Assembly (NCBI GenBank): GCA_016793325.1
Contig: JAEUKI010000071.1
Location: 107,540 to 171,539 of the forward strand
Length of the DNA: 64,000 bases
Origin: Myxococcales bacterium
GTDB taxonomy: Bacteria; Myxococcota_A; Polyangia; Polyangiales; Ga0077539
Direction of reading: 5' to 3'
The notes beneath the pieces were generated by a model. That model ran no database searches, was not told where the DNA came from, and saw only the letters and a program-made list of their open reading frames with translations. Shown here one piece after another: positions 17,106 through 25,746 of the stretch (the first letter of the stretch is position 1; each line of letters starts with the position of its first letter). The translations under genes were made by a program, and so were the position numbers.

Positions 17106-19025
17106 CTATCCGACGAAGTGACCGAACAACGGTGTGGTCCCCAATAGCTCCGTCGGAGCCCGCGGCCATGTGTCGAGGTCGCCGCCCGTGAAGAAGAGAA
17201 TCGGCGCGACCGAAGCTGGGTAGCGCAGGATGATGGTTCCCGTAGCGAAGTCGTCGAGCCCGTCGCCGTTCATGTCGCCGGGCGAACCGAAGCCTCGATC
17301 GATCCATTGAGTGAAGAAGTCGCGCGAGCCGAGGGGCATCGGCATCGTGAGGCGAAACGAGCCGATTCTGCTCGTCAGCACATTGGCTCCGCCCCTGAAC
17401 GCCACGATGAACTCGTTGTCTTCTGGGTGTGCTTCGCGCGCGACGATGAGCTCCTGCGTCCCGTCTCCATCGAGGTCCGTCGTGCGAGCGAAGGCGATCA
17501 CGTTGGATGGCAGCGTGATGGTCTGCGTCGAGAGCTGCGCGCCGCACACGCGAACGATCATCGCGGTGTTGGTCGGCGCGATCGAGCGAACAACGGCCTC
17601 GCTTCCGCCGTCGCCGTCGATGTCCCCGAGCTGTTCGAGCGCGGCTAGGCTGAATGGCACCATGGCTTCGCCGGGAAGCCGCTCGATGCTCGTCGCCGTG
17701 ACGCGAAACGCGCGGACGACGAAGCGGGTCTCGAGCGGGTTCCGTGAGAGCGTCACGATCGCGCGGCCAGGCGCAGTCGAGCCTGGGCAGTCGGCGCGCA
17801 CCAGTTGATGCGCTTCACTGCCTTGGTGAACATACGCGGCGCGCACGCGCCCGTCGCGATTGCCGAGGTACACGCGAATTGCCTGCGTTCTGTCAGGCGG
17901 AAACCACTCTGCGACCGCGAAATCTGAAAGGCCGTCATCGTTGACGTCGCCGAGCGCTGCGACAGCGTGGAGGTTTTGCTTGTATGGAATCGGATGCGAT
18001 CCGAGGTTTGGTGCGTAGTCGTCTTCGAAGCTCGTCCTGCGTTCAGTTCGCGCCGCGCCGAAGAACACTTGGACGTGCGTCCCGACCGCAACGACGTCGC
18101 TTCGCCCGTCGCCATCAAAATCGCCAATGAACTGCAGCGCTCCAACGGTCGCCTGCGAAGCGCCCGGGGCGACATCGAGAGCGAGCGAGCGCTGCGCAAC
18201 CGACGAGAGCGTCGCGGAACCAAACAGCACCGCCGGCCGCTCGATGTCGCTGCTGAGGGAATGCCGCAAAGACCCGATCGTCGCGGTGTCTGCGAACCCG
18301 TCTCCGTCGAAGTCGAAGATGACGCTGTCGGTGCCGCGTGCGCTTCGTCGAGTCGTTCGAAACGGCGCTGTGTTGCTCGCGCTCCGATGACCATCCGCCG
18401 TCACGCCCGTCGCGCGCCAATAGAGTTGTGTGTTGGGGGGTGGGGCAGCGGACGGCCGCGATGGTGCTCCGTTGGTGGTCCAGCGAGCGATGCTCTGAGC
18501 GCACGTTCGATCGCGACACAGCTCGACGTCGTAGCGAACGAAGTCGCGGTGTGTGGAGATTCGAAACTCGGGGTTTGCCTCGTTGATCGTCCACGACGAG
18601 AGCGGGCTGATGAGCGCGGGCGGCGATGGGACGCACGCGTCTCGCTGGCGGACGTACCCGACGTTGCAGCGAAAATCGCAGCTCCCGGCGTTGCACAGCG
18701 CTGCTCCGTTGGGCGGATCTGCGCAGCGCGCGCACCGCGCGCCGCACGCCTCAGTGTCGCCTCCGTTCTCTGCAACACAGCGATCCCCGCACAAGACAGC
18801 GCCGACCGGGCACAGCGTCGCATCGGGTTGCACTGTGTCTTCGGTGCGGTCGATCGTCGCATCGGTCGCTGTTTCGACCGGCGCGTCATGGGCCGTATCC
18901 GCAAACACGTCCATCGCGGACGCGTCGGGCGTGACGGCTGGAGCGACGCGTTGCGCGCACGCCGACAGGGCGAGCGTAGAAGTGAACGCGCAGAACGTTT
19001 CCCAACGACGCGTTCTCATCGGCAT
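17106..19025 (-). CDS. Lipoprotein with FG-GAP/VCBS-like integrin propeller repeats
   Basis: 639 residues. A signal peptide ends at a lipobox (STLALSAC), giving a lipid-anchored protein. A Thr/Asp/Ala-rich linker is followed by a Cys-rich module (CGDRCVAENGGDTEACGARC), then a fibronectin-like stretch, and at least six calcium-loop repeats of the form D-x-D-G-D-G or D-x-N-x-D-G: DFDGDGFAD, DFDGDGRSD, DVNDDGLSD, DIDGDGGSE, DLDGDGTQE and DMNGDGLDD. Such repeats fold as a calcium-binding beta-propeller typical of surface or secreted proteins. Ligand unknown. It is convergent with the response-regulator gene. Confidence 0.85.
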   Translation of the reverse strand: MPMRTRRWETFCAFTSTLALSACAQRVAPAVTPDASAMDVFADTAHDAPVETATDATIDRTEDTVQPDATLCPVGAVLCGDRCVAENGGDTEACGARCARCADPPNGAALCNAGSCDFRCNVGYVRQRDACVPSPPALISPLSSWTINEANPEFRISTHRDFVRYDVELCRDRTCAQSIARWTTNGAPSRPSAAPPPNTQLYWRATGVTADGHRSASNTAPFRTTRRSARGTDSVIFDFDGDGFADTATIGSLRHSLSSDIERPAVLFGSATLSSVAQRSLALDVAPGASQATVGALQFIGDFDGDGRSDVVAVGTHVQVFFGAARTERRTSFEDDYAPNLGSHPIPYKQNLHAVAALGDVNDDGLSDFAVAEWFPPDRTQAIRVYLGNRDGRVRAAYVHQGSEAHQLVRADCPGSTAPGRAIVTLSRNPLETRFVVRAFRVTATSIERLPGEAMVPFSLAALEQLGDIDGDGGSEAVVRSIAPTNTAMIVRVCGAQLSTQTITLPSNVIAFARTTDLDGDGTQELIVAREAHPEDNEFIVAFRGGANVLTSRIGSFRLTMPMPLGSRDFFTQWIDRGFGSPGDMNGDGLDDFATGTIILRYPASVAPILFFTGGDLDTWPRAPTELLGTTPLFGHFVG

Positions 19026-19282
19026 GGTCCGCGAAATCGTGTCCTCGCCGTAGGTGCAAAGTCAACGTCCGCTGTTCGCTGCGCGAAGGCATAGGTCGGT
19101 CCCGCGCCGTTCTCGCTCGTCTCGAAGCCGCCCCACTCCACTCGTCGCTGGCGATCGCCCGCTCGTCGCGCGGGAGACCGCCGTCCGTCGCGCGTCGCGA
19201 GCGCGCGACGCGGCCTCGTCGCAGCCTCGCGCGCGCGTTCGGCAAGCGTTGCTTCGAGCGCAGAAATGGCAGCGGTGTGTTC

Positions 19283-19708
19283 ATGAAGCGGTTCGTCGCG
19301 GCAATGGCAGTGGTAGCGGTCAGCGGGTGCGCGCCGGGGCCCTCGAGTTCGGCGCTGGCGGGCGCGTGGTCGAGCGCGGCGTTCGCGATCATGACCAACG
19401 ACAGCTCGCGGGCGGTCTTCGCGACCTCCGAGATCACCATCGGAACGATGGGAGAGCTCACCGGCTCTGTTCGATCGATTCGTCCGACGTCGGTCGAGGG
19501 AGAGATGGGCACCGTGAGCGGGTCGATCGTCGTCAACGGACCCGCGTCTGCTGCGGTGAACGCGACGATCTCGTTTCCGACGTTGGGGACGTTTCGCGTG
19601 AGCGGGACGGGGTCGTACACCGCGACGAGCCTCGGGATCAGCGGAAGCTCGGTGCGCGACGCCTCGGGCAACCTCGTCGGCTCGATGAGCGCGGTCTACA
19701 ACCGATAG
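19283..19708 (+). CDS. Small lipoprotein, beta-rich
   Basis: 141 residues from ATG 19283. Signal peptide MKRFVAAMAVVAVSGC ends in a lipobox (VSGC). The remainder is almost entirely short beta strands rich in Ser, Thr, Gly and Val (GTVSGSIVVNGP, GTFRVSGTGSYTATS), ending GSMSAVYNR. This looks like a small outer-membrane-attached beta-barrel or beta-sandwich. No family recognised. It ends 3 nt before the convergent stop of the MFS gene. Confidence 0.7.
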   Translation: MKRFVAAMAVVAVSGCAPGPSSSALAGAWSSAAFAIMTNDSSRAVFATSEITIGTMGELTGSVRSIRPTSVEGEMGTVSGSIVVNGPASAAVNATISFPTLGTFRVSGTGSYTATSLGISGSSVRDASGNLVGSMSAVYNR

Positions 19709-19711
19709 CGC

Positions 19712-20938
19712 TCACAGATAGGAAAACAGCGGGTCTTTCTTCTTCGGCCTCCGCCGCAACACGCGGAGCCATCCGAGCGCGCCCATCGCGAGCACGACGT
19801 ACGCGGCGAGCGAGAGCCAGCTCACCGCGCGAAGGGCGCTGTGGAGCGACGCGCTCTCCGCCGCGCGACCGAAGAGCGCGCTCGCCACGGCGAAGAGCAC
19901 CTTGCGTCCCGCGCTGTCGATCGAGAAGAGCGTCGCGCGCTCGCTCGACGCGCTGATCGACTCGTTGAGCAGCTTTCGCGCGAGCGGCTGAAACAACCCG
20001 AAGAGCGCCGCGGCCGCGAGCATCGCGGCGATGCACAGCGAGTCGCTCGCGCGTCCCATCACGAAGAAGAGCGCCACCGTGGCGAGCGAGAGCGAGACGA
20101 CGACGGTGCTCGTGCGGGCGCGGGCGAAGAGCTTGCCCGAGCGCGCGGAGCTGAGCGCGGTCGCGCCTTCTTTGAGCGAGCCGAGGAGGCCCAGCATCGA
20201 CGCGAGCTCCGACGCGGACACGCCGCGAACGTGCAGCGGCAAGTGCGCTGCATCCGTGAACAGCGTGAGCTGAAGGAGCGTAAACGTGACCGCCGAGAAG
20301 GCCATCACGAGCAGCAAGTGACCGTCGTGCGCGACGGCGCTCGCCGCGTGGCGCAGGTCCTCGGCGATCCCTCGGCGCTCGCGCGGCGCGACGCGGTCGG
20401 GCAGCGTGCTCGCGAGCGCGGCGGACGCGAGCGTCACGAGCGCGGTGATCACGAAGGGACCCGCGGGCGACAGGGGAAACACGAAGCCCGCCGCGGCGAT
20501 GGTGACGACGTTTCCGAGGGATTTTGCAGTGTTTGCGTAGCCCTCGAGCTCGGTGTACCGCTCGGGGTCGTTGCGCCCGTCGCTGTGCTCGTAGAGCCAC
20601 GCGGAGTCCGCTGCGGTCGAGAGCGCCATCGAGAGCGCGCAGAGGGCGTTGCCCACCGCGAACCACGCCCAGCTCGACGCGACGATGAAGATCGCGCTGG
20701 CGAGGGCCATGAAGAGCCCCGCGCCGACCATGGCGCGTCGTCGTCCGTGGCGATCCGCGAAGAGCCCCGCGGGCACCTCCGCGAGCATGCCCGCGAGAAT
20801 GAACACCACGTTGAGGTCGAACGCCGCGGACAGGGACAGCCCGCGCCCCTGCAAAAACACCAACAAAAATGGAACGTACGCGCGGATCGACAGCGCGCGG
20901 TACGCCAAGAATCGTCGGTGGATCGAACGGTCGCTCAT
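19712..20938 (-). CDS. Major facilitator superfamily transporter
   Basis: 408 residues from ATG 20938, with about 12 hydrophobic helices. The signature loop between helices 2 and 3, VPAGLFADRHGRRRAMVGAG, matches the MFS motif A (G-x-x-x-D-R-x-G-R-R). A central basic loop (PDRVAPRERRGIAEDL) separates the halves, and the tail is basic. The substrate cannot be predicted; drug-efflux-like or sugar-efflux-like subfamilies are possible. Its start lies 46 bp from the divergent start of the DUF2228-like gene, so the two share a short control region. Confidence 0.88.
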   Translation of the reverse strand: MSDRSIHRRFLAYRALSIRAYVPFLLVFLQGRGLSLSAAFDLNVVFILAGMLAEVPAGLFADRHGRRRAMVGAGLFMALASAIFIVASSWAWFAVGNALCALSMALSTAADSAWLYEHSDGRNDPERYTELEGYANTAKSLGNVVTIAAAGFVFPLSPAGPFVITALVTLASAALASTLPDRVAPRERRGIAEDLRHAASAVAHDGHLLLVMAFSAVTFTLLQLTLFTDAAHLPLHVRGVSASELASMLGLLGSLKEGATALSSARSGKLFARARTSTVVVSLSLATVALFFVMGRASDSLCIAAMLAAAALFGLFQPLARKLLNESISASSERATLFSIDSAGRKVLFAVASALFGRAAESASLHSALRAVSWLSLAAYVVLAMGALGWLRVLRRRPKKKDPLFSYL

Positions 20939-20984
20939 CGTCAACCCAAACGTCGCGCGCAACGAGTACCCTGTTCGCGCCGTC

Positions 20985-22301
20985 ATGCACACCCCTGAGC
21001 TCGCGTTGCTCATCCGTCGGGCGAAAGAGCGACACGCAGCGTTGTTCTCGAACATGATCGCGATGGGGGACGTCAAGCTCGCGAGCTTTCGGCCTCCGTA
21101 CTATCTCCCGACGCTCGGGATATGCGCGGAGCTTCGGCTGTACGACACCCAGGATTATCGCGGCCCGATCGCGGATCTCGTGCTCGTTCCGGCGGAGCAG
21201 ATGGACGCGCCGGACGCCGCGTGGGACGCGCTCGCCGCGCGCATCGAGGCGCTTCGTGAAAACCCCCGCGCCGCCCTCGCGCGTCCGCTCGAGGACACGC
21301 TCGGACTGCGCGCGGTCGAGTACTCACCAGGGCTCTTCGAGGACCCTTCGCGAGACGAAGCGCGCGCAGCGTCTCTCTCGAAGATGAACGCGCGGTTCGC
21401 CCTCGTCGAAGCGAAGTTTCGCGAGCACTATTCGCTGCGATTGCCGCGGTGGATGGCGGTGCTCGCGGCGTTTTTCGACAGCGTCGACGACGTCGAGAGG
21501 GCAGGGCTCGACGCCCTCGGTCGCTCGTCCTGCGGCGTGCTCGACTACTTCGAAGACGGCGGGCTCGATCGCAACGTGAAAGAGGGTCTCGATCCGAGAC
21601 TCGAGATGCGCTTTCGAAGGGACCCGCCGGAGATGGTCTCGTTTCTCTGGGGCGACGGCGACGGGCAGCACTTCGGTATGTTCTACGACGACCCTGCGGA
21701 GCTGCCCGCGCGGATCGTGAGCAATTGGGCGCGCGACACCGGCGAGACGAGCTGCGACGACGAGCTGACTGGAATTTCTCTGCTGCTCGAGCGTACGCGC
21801 GAGCGCATCGCGGACCCGTATCGCGACGTGGCCAACCCCGTACCGTTGGCGCTCTACGCGATCGAGGCCGCGCTTCGATGGTTCGTCGCTGCAGACAACG
21901 CGGCGGTGAACGAAGACGGCCCTGTGCCGTACCAACGAGACGAGCGCATGCAGCTGCTCGGCGGAATCAGCGCGGTGTTGCCGAAGAGCGCGTTCGCGCG
22001 CGCGCGGAGCAATCAATCACCGGACAGTCGCTACGCCGAGTACAAATCGAAGAGGCCCTCGAAGATCCTTCGCGAGTGGATCGATGAAGCGCGCGACGAG
22101 CTCGCCCGAGGAAAACCAGCGTTCGCGTACATCCTAGGCCGAGAGCTTCACTGGTTCGACGGTGACGCGCATCGGGCCGTCGGCGCGGAGCTGTTGATCG
22201 CCGCGTACCGCGCGCTCGGTCGCGACGCGCTCGCAGAGATCGCTCGCGTTCACACAGAGAAGCGCGATCTTCCGTCGGTCGGCGTGTTCGAGCGTCGTTG
22301 A
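20985..22301 (+). CDS. DUF2228 (HPF1/C4orf27)-like protein
   Basis: 438 residues. The segment around residues 195-235 (FRRDPPEMVSFLWGDGDG followed by QHFGMFYDDPAELP) closely follows the eukaryotic HPF1/C4orf27 pattern, where a DPPE stretch leads to an H-x-G-x-F-x-D-x-P-x-E motif. HPF1 completes the active site of PARP1/2 for serine ADP-ribosylation; bacterial members of this family have no established role. Flanking regions are helical and rich in charged residues, with C-terminal YILGRELHWFDGD, perhaps a separate module. No ADP-ribosyltransferase gene is next to it. Start ATG 20985 opens the frame after a 46-bp divergent gap. Family assignment is by eye. Confidence 0.55.
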   Translation: MHTPELALLIRRAKERHAALFSNMIAMGDVKLASFRPPYYLPTLGICAELRLYDTQDYRGPIADLVLVPAEQMDAPDAAWDALAARIEALRENPRAALARPLEDTLGLRAVEYSPGLFEDPSRDEARAASLSKMNARFALVEAKFREHYSLRLPRWMAVLAAFFDSVDDVERAGLDALGRSSCGVLDYFEDGGLDRNVKEGLDPRLEMRFRRDPPEMVSFLWGDGDGQHFGMFYDDPAELPARIVSNWARDTGETSCDDELTGISLLLERTRERIADPYRDVANPVPLALYAIEAALRWFVAADNAAVNEDGPVPYQRDERMQLLGGISAVLPKSAFARARSNQSPDSRYAEYKSKRPSKILREWIDEARDELARGKPAFAYILGRELHWFDGDAHRAVGAELLIAAYRALGRDALAEIARVHTEKRDLPSVGVFERR

Positions 22302-22302
22302 G

Positions 22303-22656
22303 TCACAGCTCGCGGCGGTTGCGCGCGATCGCCGCGGGGCACTTTTCGAAGTCTGCGCCGCGTCGCCCCTGCGTGCGAACGACGTTGGCGACCGACACGA
22401 GCGCTTCTGCGACTTCGCTCGTCGGCGCGAGGCCGTCGAACACGACTTTGCGACCGTCTTCGGGCAACACCGCTGCGGCGCACGAGTGCGCGCAGTGCGC
22501 GAGGCAGTGAATCGGGAGGACGGCGATCGATCCCGACAGTCCTCTGGCGCGGACGACGCGCTCGACTTCACCCGCGAGCAACGCGCCCGGTCGGGGGCCG
22601 TCGGCCTTCCACCCATCGGGTCTGCACGAGCGACACACGAAGAGCGGAACGGGCAT
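22303..22656 (-). CDS. DUF1636 metal-binding protein
   Basis: 117 residues from ATG 22656. The layout is that of DUF1636: an N-terminal CxxC (FVCRSC), then HCLAHCAHSCAAAV, a second cluster of three cysteines, then VVFDGL and a C-terminal CPAAIARNRR. Members are predicted thioredoxin-like ferredoxins or metal carriers, often near cobalamin or metal genes; none is near here. The frame extends further upstream (to about 23109), but the added residues lack coding bias. The stop is 1 nt from the convergent DUF2228-like stop. Confidence 0.7.
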   Translation of the reverse strand: MPVPLFVCRSCRPDGWKADGPRPGALLAGEVERVVRARGLSGSIAVLPIHCLAHCAHSCAAAVLPEDGRKVVFDGLAPTSEVAEALVSVANVVRTQGRRGADFEKCPAAIARNRREL

Positions 22657-22957
22657 CGCCAACGTGTCCGGCGCGTCGGAAGCCGCCGACGTCGCCGCGC
22701 CATCGCTCGAACATTCCGAGGAGTTTGCTGCGCCCTCTGCGGGGGCCTCTGGAGTCGACGCGCTGCGATCCAACCGAGTTGTCGGACAACGTAGCGCAAA
22801 TCGACGGTTCGGCGAGCGCATCGACGCGATCGCTGACGCGCGTCGATTGACAGGTGTAGGCCATCCGACTACAGACGTCGCCGCTCGATCGACTCGCTCC
22901 GAGTGGCGCTGCGACGGGGATCGTTCTGTCTTGCACCGTTTCGCACAAGAGATTCGC
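22657..22957. other. Non-coding divergent interval
   Basis: About 300 bases between the DUF1636 gene and the sensory-domain gene. Both strands have open frames, but third-position bias fades after about 22770 and no motif is seen. A promoter for each side is expected here; no clear -35/-10 pair was found. Confidence 0.4.
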
Positions 22958-23629
22958 TTGCTGACTGTTCGTGAGCCGACGCTCGAGACCATTCCGACCG
23001 AACCGGGCAAGTCGCCGTTTCGGATCAAGGGCGTCGCGTGGCTCGACACGCTCGCGAGGCACAGCGAATTGCCCGGCGGTTGCAGCGCGGTCGCGTCGCT
23101 GCTGCCCACGCCCGCGCATCGCGCGTACTACGAACAGTCGTTTCTGCCGTCGGGTTGGTACGACGTTCTGCCGATGTTGTTCTGCGATGCCGCGGCGGCG
23201 CGGGTCGCGGGGCTCACGCTCGAAGACTCGCTGCGACAAGGGACGCGCAGGCACGCGCATCGCGTGTTGTCTGGAATCTACCGGAGCTTCGTGCGCGTCC
23301 TCGTCCCCTCGGCCGTGGCGTGGGCGCTGCCGCGGCTCGCGTCGAACTATTACGACTTCGGCTCGGTCACGACCGAGCGCGTGAGCGTTCAACACGTCCG
23401 TGGAACGGTGCGGGGCGTCCCCGAGGTCGTCGCGGACTGGTACGCTGTGACCTCGCTCGAGTTCGTGCTCGTCGCGCTCGATCTGTGCGGATGCGTCAAG
23501 CCTACGCTCGATTGGACGACGCACAGCACGCGAGACGATCCCCGCCGCGCCGCGCGCGAGCCGTCGGGCGGCTTCGCGCTGACCGACCTCGATTTCGACA
23601 TTCGCTGGGTGGGCACGCGGGAGGCTTGA
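22958..23629 (+). CDS. DUF2378-like myxobacterial sensory-type protein
   Basis: About 223 residues. The pattern FRIKGVAWLD, SFLPSGWYDVLPMLFCDAAAARVAGLTLEDSLRQ, a helical middle, NYYDFGSVTTERVSV and a terminal FVLVALDLCG resembles the DUF2378 family common in myxobacteria. That family is related to heme-NO-binding/V4R folds, although the sequence is divergent. Function unknown. The start is poorly defined: TTG at 22958 follows AAGAGA, while the frame is open back to a GTG at 22664 over sequence with weak codon bias. Confidence 0.45.
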   Translation: MLTVREPTLETIPTEPGKSPFRIKGVAWLDTLARHSELPGGCSAVASLLPTPAHRAYYEQSFLPSGWYDVLPMLFCDAAAARVAGLTLEDSLRQGTRRHAHRVLSGIYRSFVRVLVPSAVAWALPRLASNYYDFGSVTTERVSVQHVRGTVRGVPEVVADWYAVTSLEFVLVALDLCGCVKPTLDWTTHSTRDDPRRAAREPSGGFALTDLDFDIRWVGTREA

Positions 23630-23669
23630 CGCACCTCCGCCCCTGCGAGAACCATCGCGGCGCTCACCG

Positions 23670-24503
23670 ATGCGTTCACGCGGCCTCGTCACACTCGTCA
23701 CCCTCGCGTCCTCGTCCCTCTTGCTGCTGCTCGCGAACGCCGCGACAGCGCAGCGCCGAGGACCGCGCCCGCCCGCCAGCGACGCAGGCGCGGGCGACGC
23801 CACGGCCTCTGCTTCGGACGCAGGTCGCGCGGACGCTCGCGGAGGTTCCGCGGAGGCAGGCGCGCCTCGCACAGACGGCGGGGCTGCTCCGTCGATGGAC
23901 GCCGCGGTCGCAGCGCAGCGCGCGGCGCCGACGTCGTTCGATCTGCCGATGAACCAGCGCGGAAACGGCGCGGTCGTGCACTACCCGATCCTCGAGCAGC
24001 TCGCGCGCAACGACGTTCCTGTGTTCGCGCAGGTGCGCTCGTCGGCGCCGATCGATCACGTCTCGATGTTCTTTCGCTCGCAGGGCGCGACGCGCTACCG
24101 CGAGCTCCGCATGCTCTCGATGGGGCAAGACCTCGGGCTGCCCGGCGGATACGGCTCGCAGATCCCCTGCGAAGACGCGTTTCCTCCGGCGCTCGAGTAC
24201 TACGTGCAGGCGATCGACACCTCGGGCGAGGTCATCGGTCACGCGGGCTCTGCCGTGCAGCCGATTCGCTTGCCCATCGTCACGGCGCGCACGCGCAACA
24301 TCGTCCCGACGCTGCCGGGGCAGCCGCCGCCGCGCAACTGCGGGTCGATCACGGGCATGTCGAGCGCGCAGACCCGCGACTCGGGCGTCGAAGAGCGCGG
24401 AACCGCGGACCTCGGCGAGCCCTGCGCCCGCGACAACGACTGCCGTCGCGGCCTGCGCTGCGGCTCGACGCGCACCTGCGTCTTCGTGAGCGCGCCGCGG
24501 TGA
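23670..24503 (+). CDS. Exported protein with Asp/Ala/Gly-rich linker and Cys-rich tail
   Basis: 277 residues. A signal peptide (TLASSSLLLLLANAATAQ) is followed by an Ala/Asp/Gly-rich, probably unstructured stalk (residues 30-85). Next is a beta-sandwich-like domain (VPVFAQVRSSAPIDHVSMFF) typical of surface-attached Ig-like folds, and a C-terminal disulfide module with the form CARDNDCRRGLRCGSTRTC. The C-module recalls the dickkopf-like repeat used in myxobacterial secreted proteins. It lies immediately before the T2SS operon and could be a cargo; that is inference. Confidence 0.7.
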   Translation: MRSRGLVTLVTLASSSLLLLLANAATAQRRGPRPPASDAGAGDATASASDAGRADARGGSAEAGAPRTDGGAAPSMDAAVAAQRAAPTSFDLPMNQRGNGAVVHYPILEQLARNDVPVFAQVRSSAPIDHVSMFFRSQGATRYRELRMLSMGQDLGLPGGYGSQIPCEDAFPPALEYYVQAIDTSGEVIGHAGSAVQPIRLPIVTARTRNIVPTLPGQPPPRNCGSITGMSSAQTRDSGVEERGTADLGEPCARDNDCRRGLRCGSTRTCVFVSAPR

Positions 24504-24517
24504 CCCGAGCGCCCGTT

Positions 24518-24558
24518 GGCCGCCCCGAAGAGACACCGCCGGTGTCACTCGGGCGGCC
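24518..24558 (+). terminator. Hairpin between the exported-protein gene and the T2SS operon
   Basis: Outer helix GGCCGCC (24518-24524) pairs with GGCGGCC (24552-24558), and inner helix GACACC (24532-24537) pairs with GGTGTC (24541-24546) around a 3-nt loop. It starts 14 nt after the stop codon at 24503. There is no T-tract, so it is a Rho-assisted or attenuating hairpin at best. Confidence 0.4.
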
Positions 24559-24650
24559 CGCGGACGGGGTCGCGACATTTTGGCAATCGATCCATCGGGG
24601 TGACCGACAGCTCAGCGTGGAATCTTCCGCGCCGACGCGAGAGGTCCAGG

Positions 24651-24667
24651 TTGGCACGGGCGCCGCA
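24651..24667 (+). promoter_or_regulatory. Putative sigma-54 (-24/-12) promoter of the T2SS operon
   Basis: TTGGCACG, four bases, CCGCA (24651-24667) keeps the GG at -24 and GC at -12 with the required 10-nt separation of the sigma-54 consensus TGGCACG-N4-TTGC. Initiation is expected near 24677, leaving a leader of about 23 nt with AAGGA 9 nt before the gspC ATG. The -12 element deviates (CC instead of TT). Confidence 0.45.
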
Positions 24668-24699
24668 AGTTCGACGGGGTCAGTGAAGGACCGTTCGCG

Positions 24700-25719
24700 A
24701 TGCAAGTGATGCAGAAGGTCTGGTCGTACGTGGAGCTCGTGCTCCGTCGGCACCCGTGGGCAGTGACGCTGCTCGCGATGATCCCGTGCGCGTTTTTCAG
24801 CGCGGCGATGGTCAACAACGTGCTCGCCGCGAACGTGTTCAAGGCCGACGTCGCCGCGCTCACGCGCCCTGCGCCCTCGTCGCCCTTCGAAGCGCAGCCG
24901 CGCGCGGGCTCGGGGTCCTACCGCTCGCGCGACACGGACAACATCCTGCGGCGCAACATGTTCGACGCGGACGCGGGCTGCCTCAATTGCCCGCCGCCCG
25001 TGGTCGAGACCGCGGACGCTGGCCCCGAGGCCGACGACACGAGCCCGCCGCAGCCCTGCGACGGCGCCATCAAAGTGATGGGCGCTGTCGAGTCCGACGA
25101 TCCGACGTGGTCGTTTATCTTCGCGTCGCAGCAGTCGGGACAGCCGACGATGCCGTACCGCCTGGGTCAGCAGCTCGACAACAAGACGGTCTCGTCCATC
25201 GGCTGGGCGCCGGACTACGGCGCGTACGTGATCCTTCGCCCCGGCAGCGGCCCGCGCTGCTTCTACGCGCAGATCATGCCTCCGCGCGCCGCGCCTGCGC
25301 AGCCCGCGGTGGTCGCGAGCACGACGGTGGCCGCGATCGCGGAGCCCGGCGACAGCCTCTCGCAGATCCTCGAGTCGGGCATCACGCGCGACGGAGCGAA
25401 CCAGTACTCGCTTCGTCGCAGCACGGTGGATCGCATCCTCGAGAACCAAGCCGAGCTCATGCGCACGACGCGCGTGATGCCGCACACCGAGGGAGGCCGC
25501 ATCGTCGGGCTCACGATGTTCGGCGTTCGGTCGAACAATTTGCTCGGGCGCATCGGCATTCAAAACGCCGACGTCCTCACGCGGATCAACGGGCTCGAGA
25601 TCGCGTCGCCCGACAAGGCGCTCGAGGCCTACGCGCGCTTGCGCACCGCGGATCGCTTGACGGTCTCGGTGCTCCGCAACGGTCAGCCCGTGAACATCGA
25701 TTTCAACATTCGCCCCTGA
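24700..25719 (+). CDS. gspC: T2SS inner-membrane protein GspC
   Basis: 339 residues. One N-terminal membrane helix (residues 18-42, VTLLAMIPCAFFSAAMVNNVL) leads into the periplasm. The homology-region domain (about residues 75-180) includes IKVMGAVESDD and YRLGQQLDNKTVSSIGWAPD. The C-terminal domain is PDZ-like (GLTMFGVRSNNLLGRIGIQNADVLTRINGLEI...). GspC links the platform to the secretin GspD. A CLNCPP pair near residue 91 is not a usual GspC feature. First gene of the operon, with a 27-nt gap to gspD. Confidence 0.88.
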   Translation: MQVMQKVWSYVELVLRRHPWAVTLLAMIPCAFFSAAMVNNVLAANVFKADVAALTRPAPSSPFEAQPRAGSGSYRSRDTDNILRRNMFDADAGCLNCPPPVVETADAGPEADDTSPPQPCDGAIKVMGAVESDDPTWSFIFASQQSGQPTMPYRLGQQLDNKTVSSIGWAPDYGAYVILRPGSGPRCFYAQIMPPRAAPAQPAVVASTTVAAIAEPGDSLSQILESGITRDGANQYSLRRSTVDRILENQAELMRTTRVMPHTEGGRIVGLTMFGVRSNNLLGRIGIQNADVLTRINGLEIASPDKALEAYARLRTADRLTVSVLRNGQPVNIDFNIRP

Positions 25720-25746
25720 ATTAGTGCTCTTCGAGGACCCCTCATC

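Noticed and set aside
24518..24558. Hairpin before the T2SS operon as a riboswitch
   Set aside because: It lies before the predicted transcription start and right after a stop codon; no ligand-binding consensus is visible.
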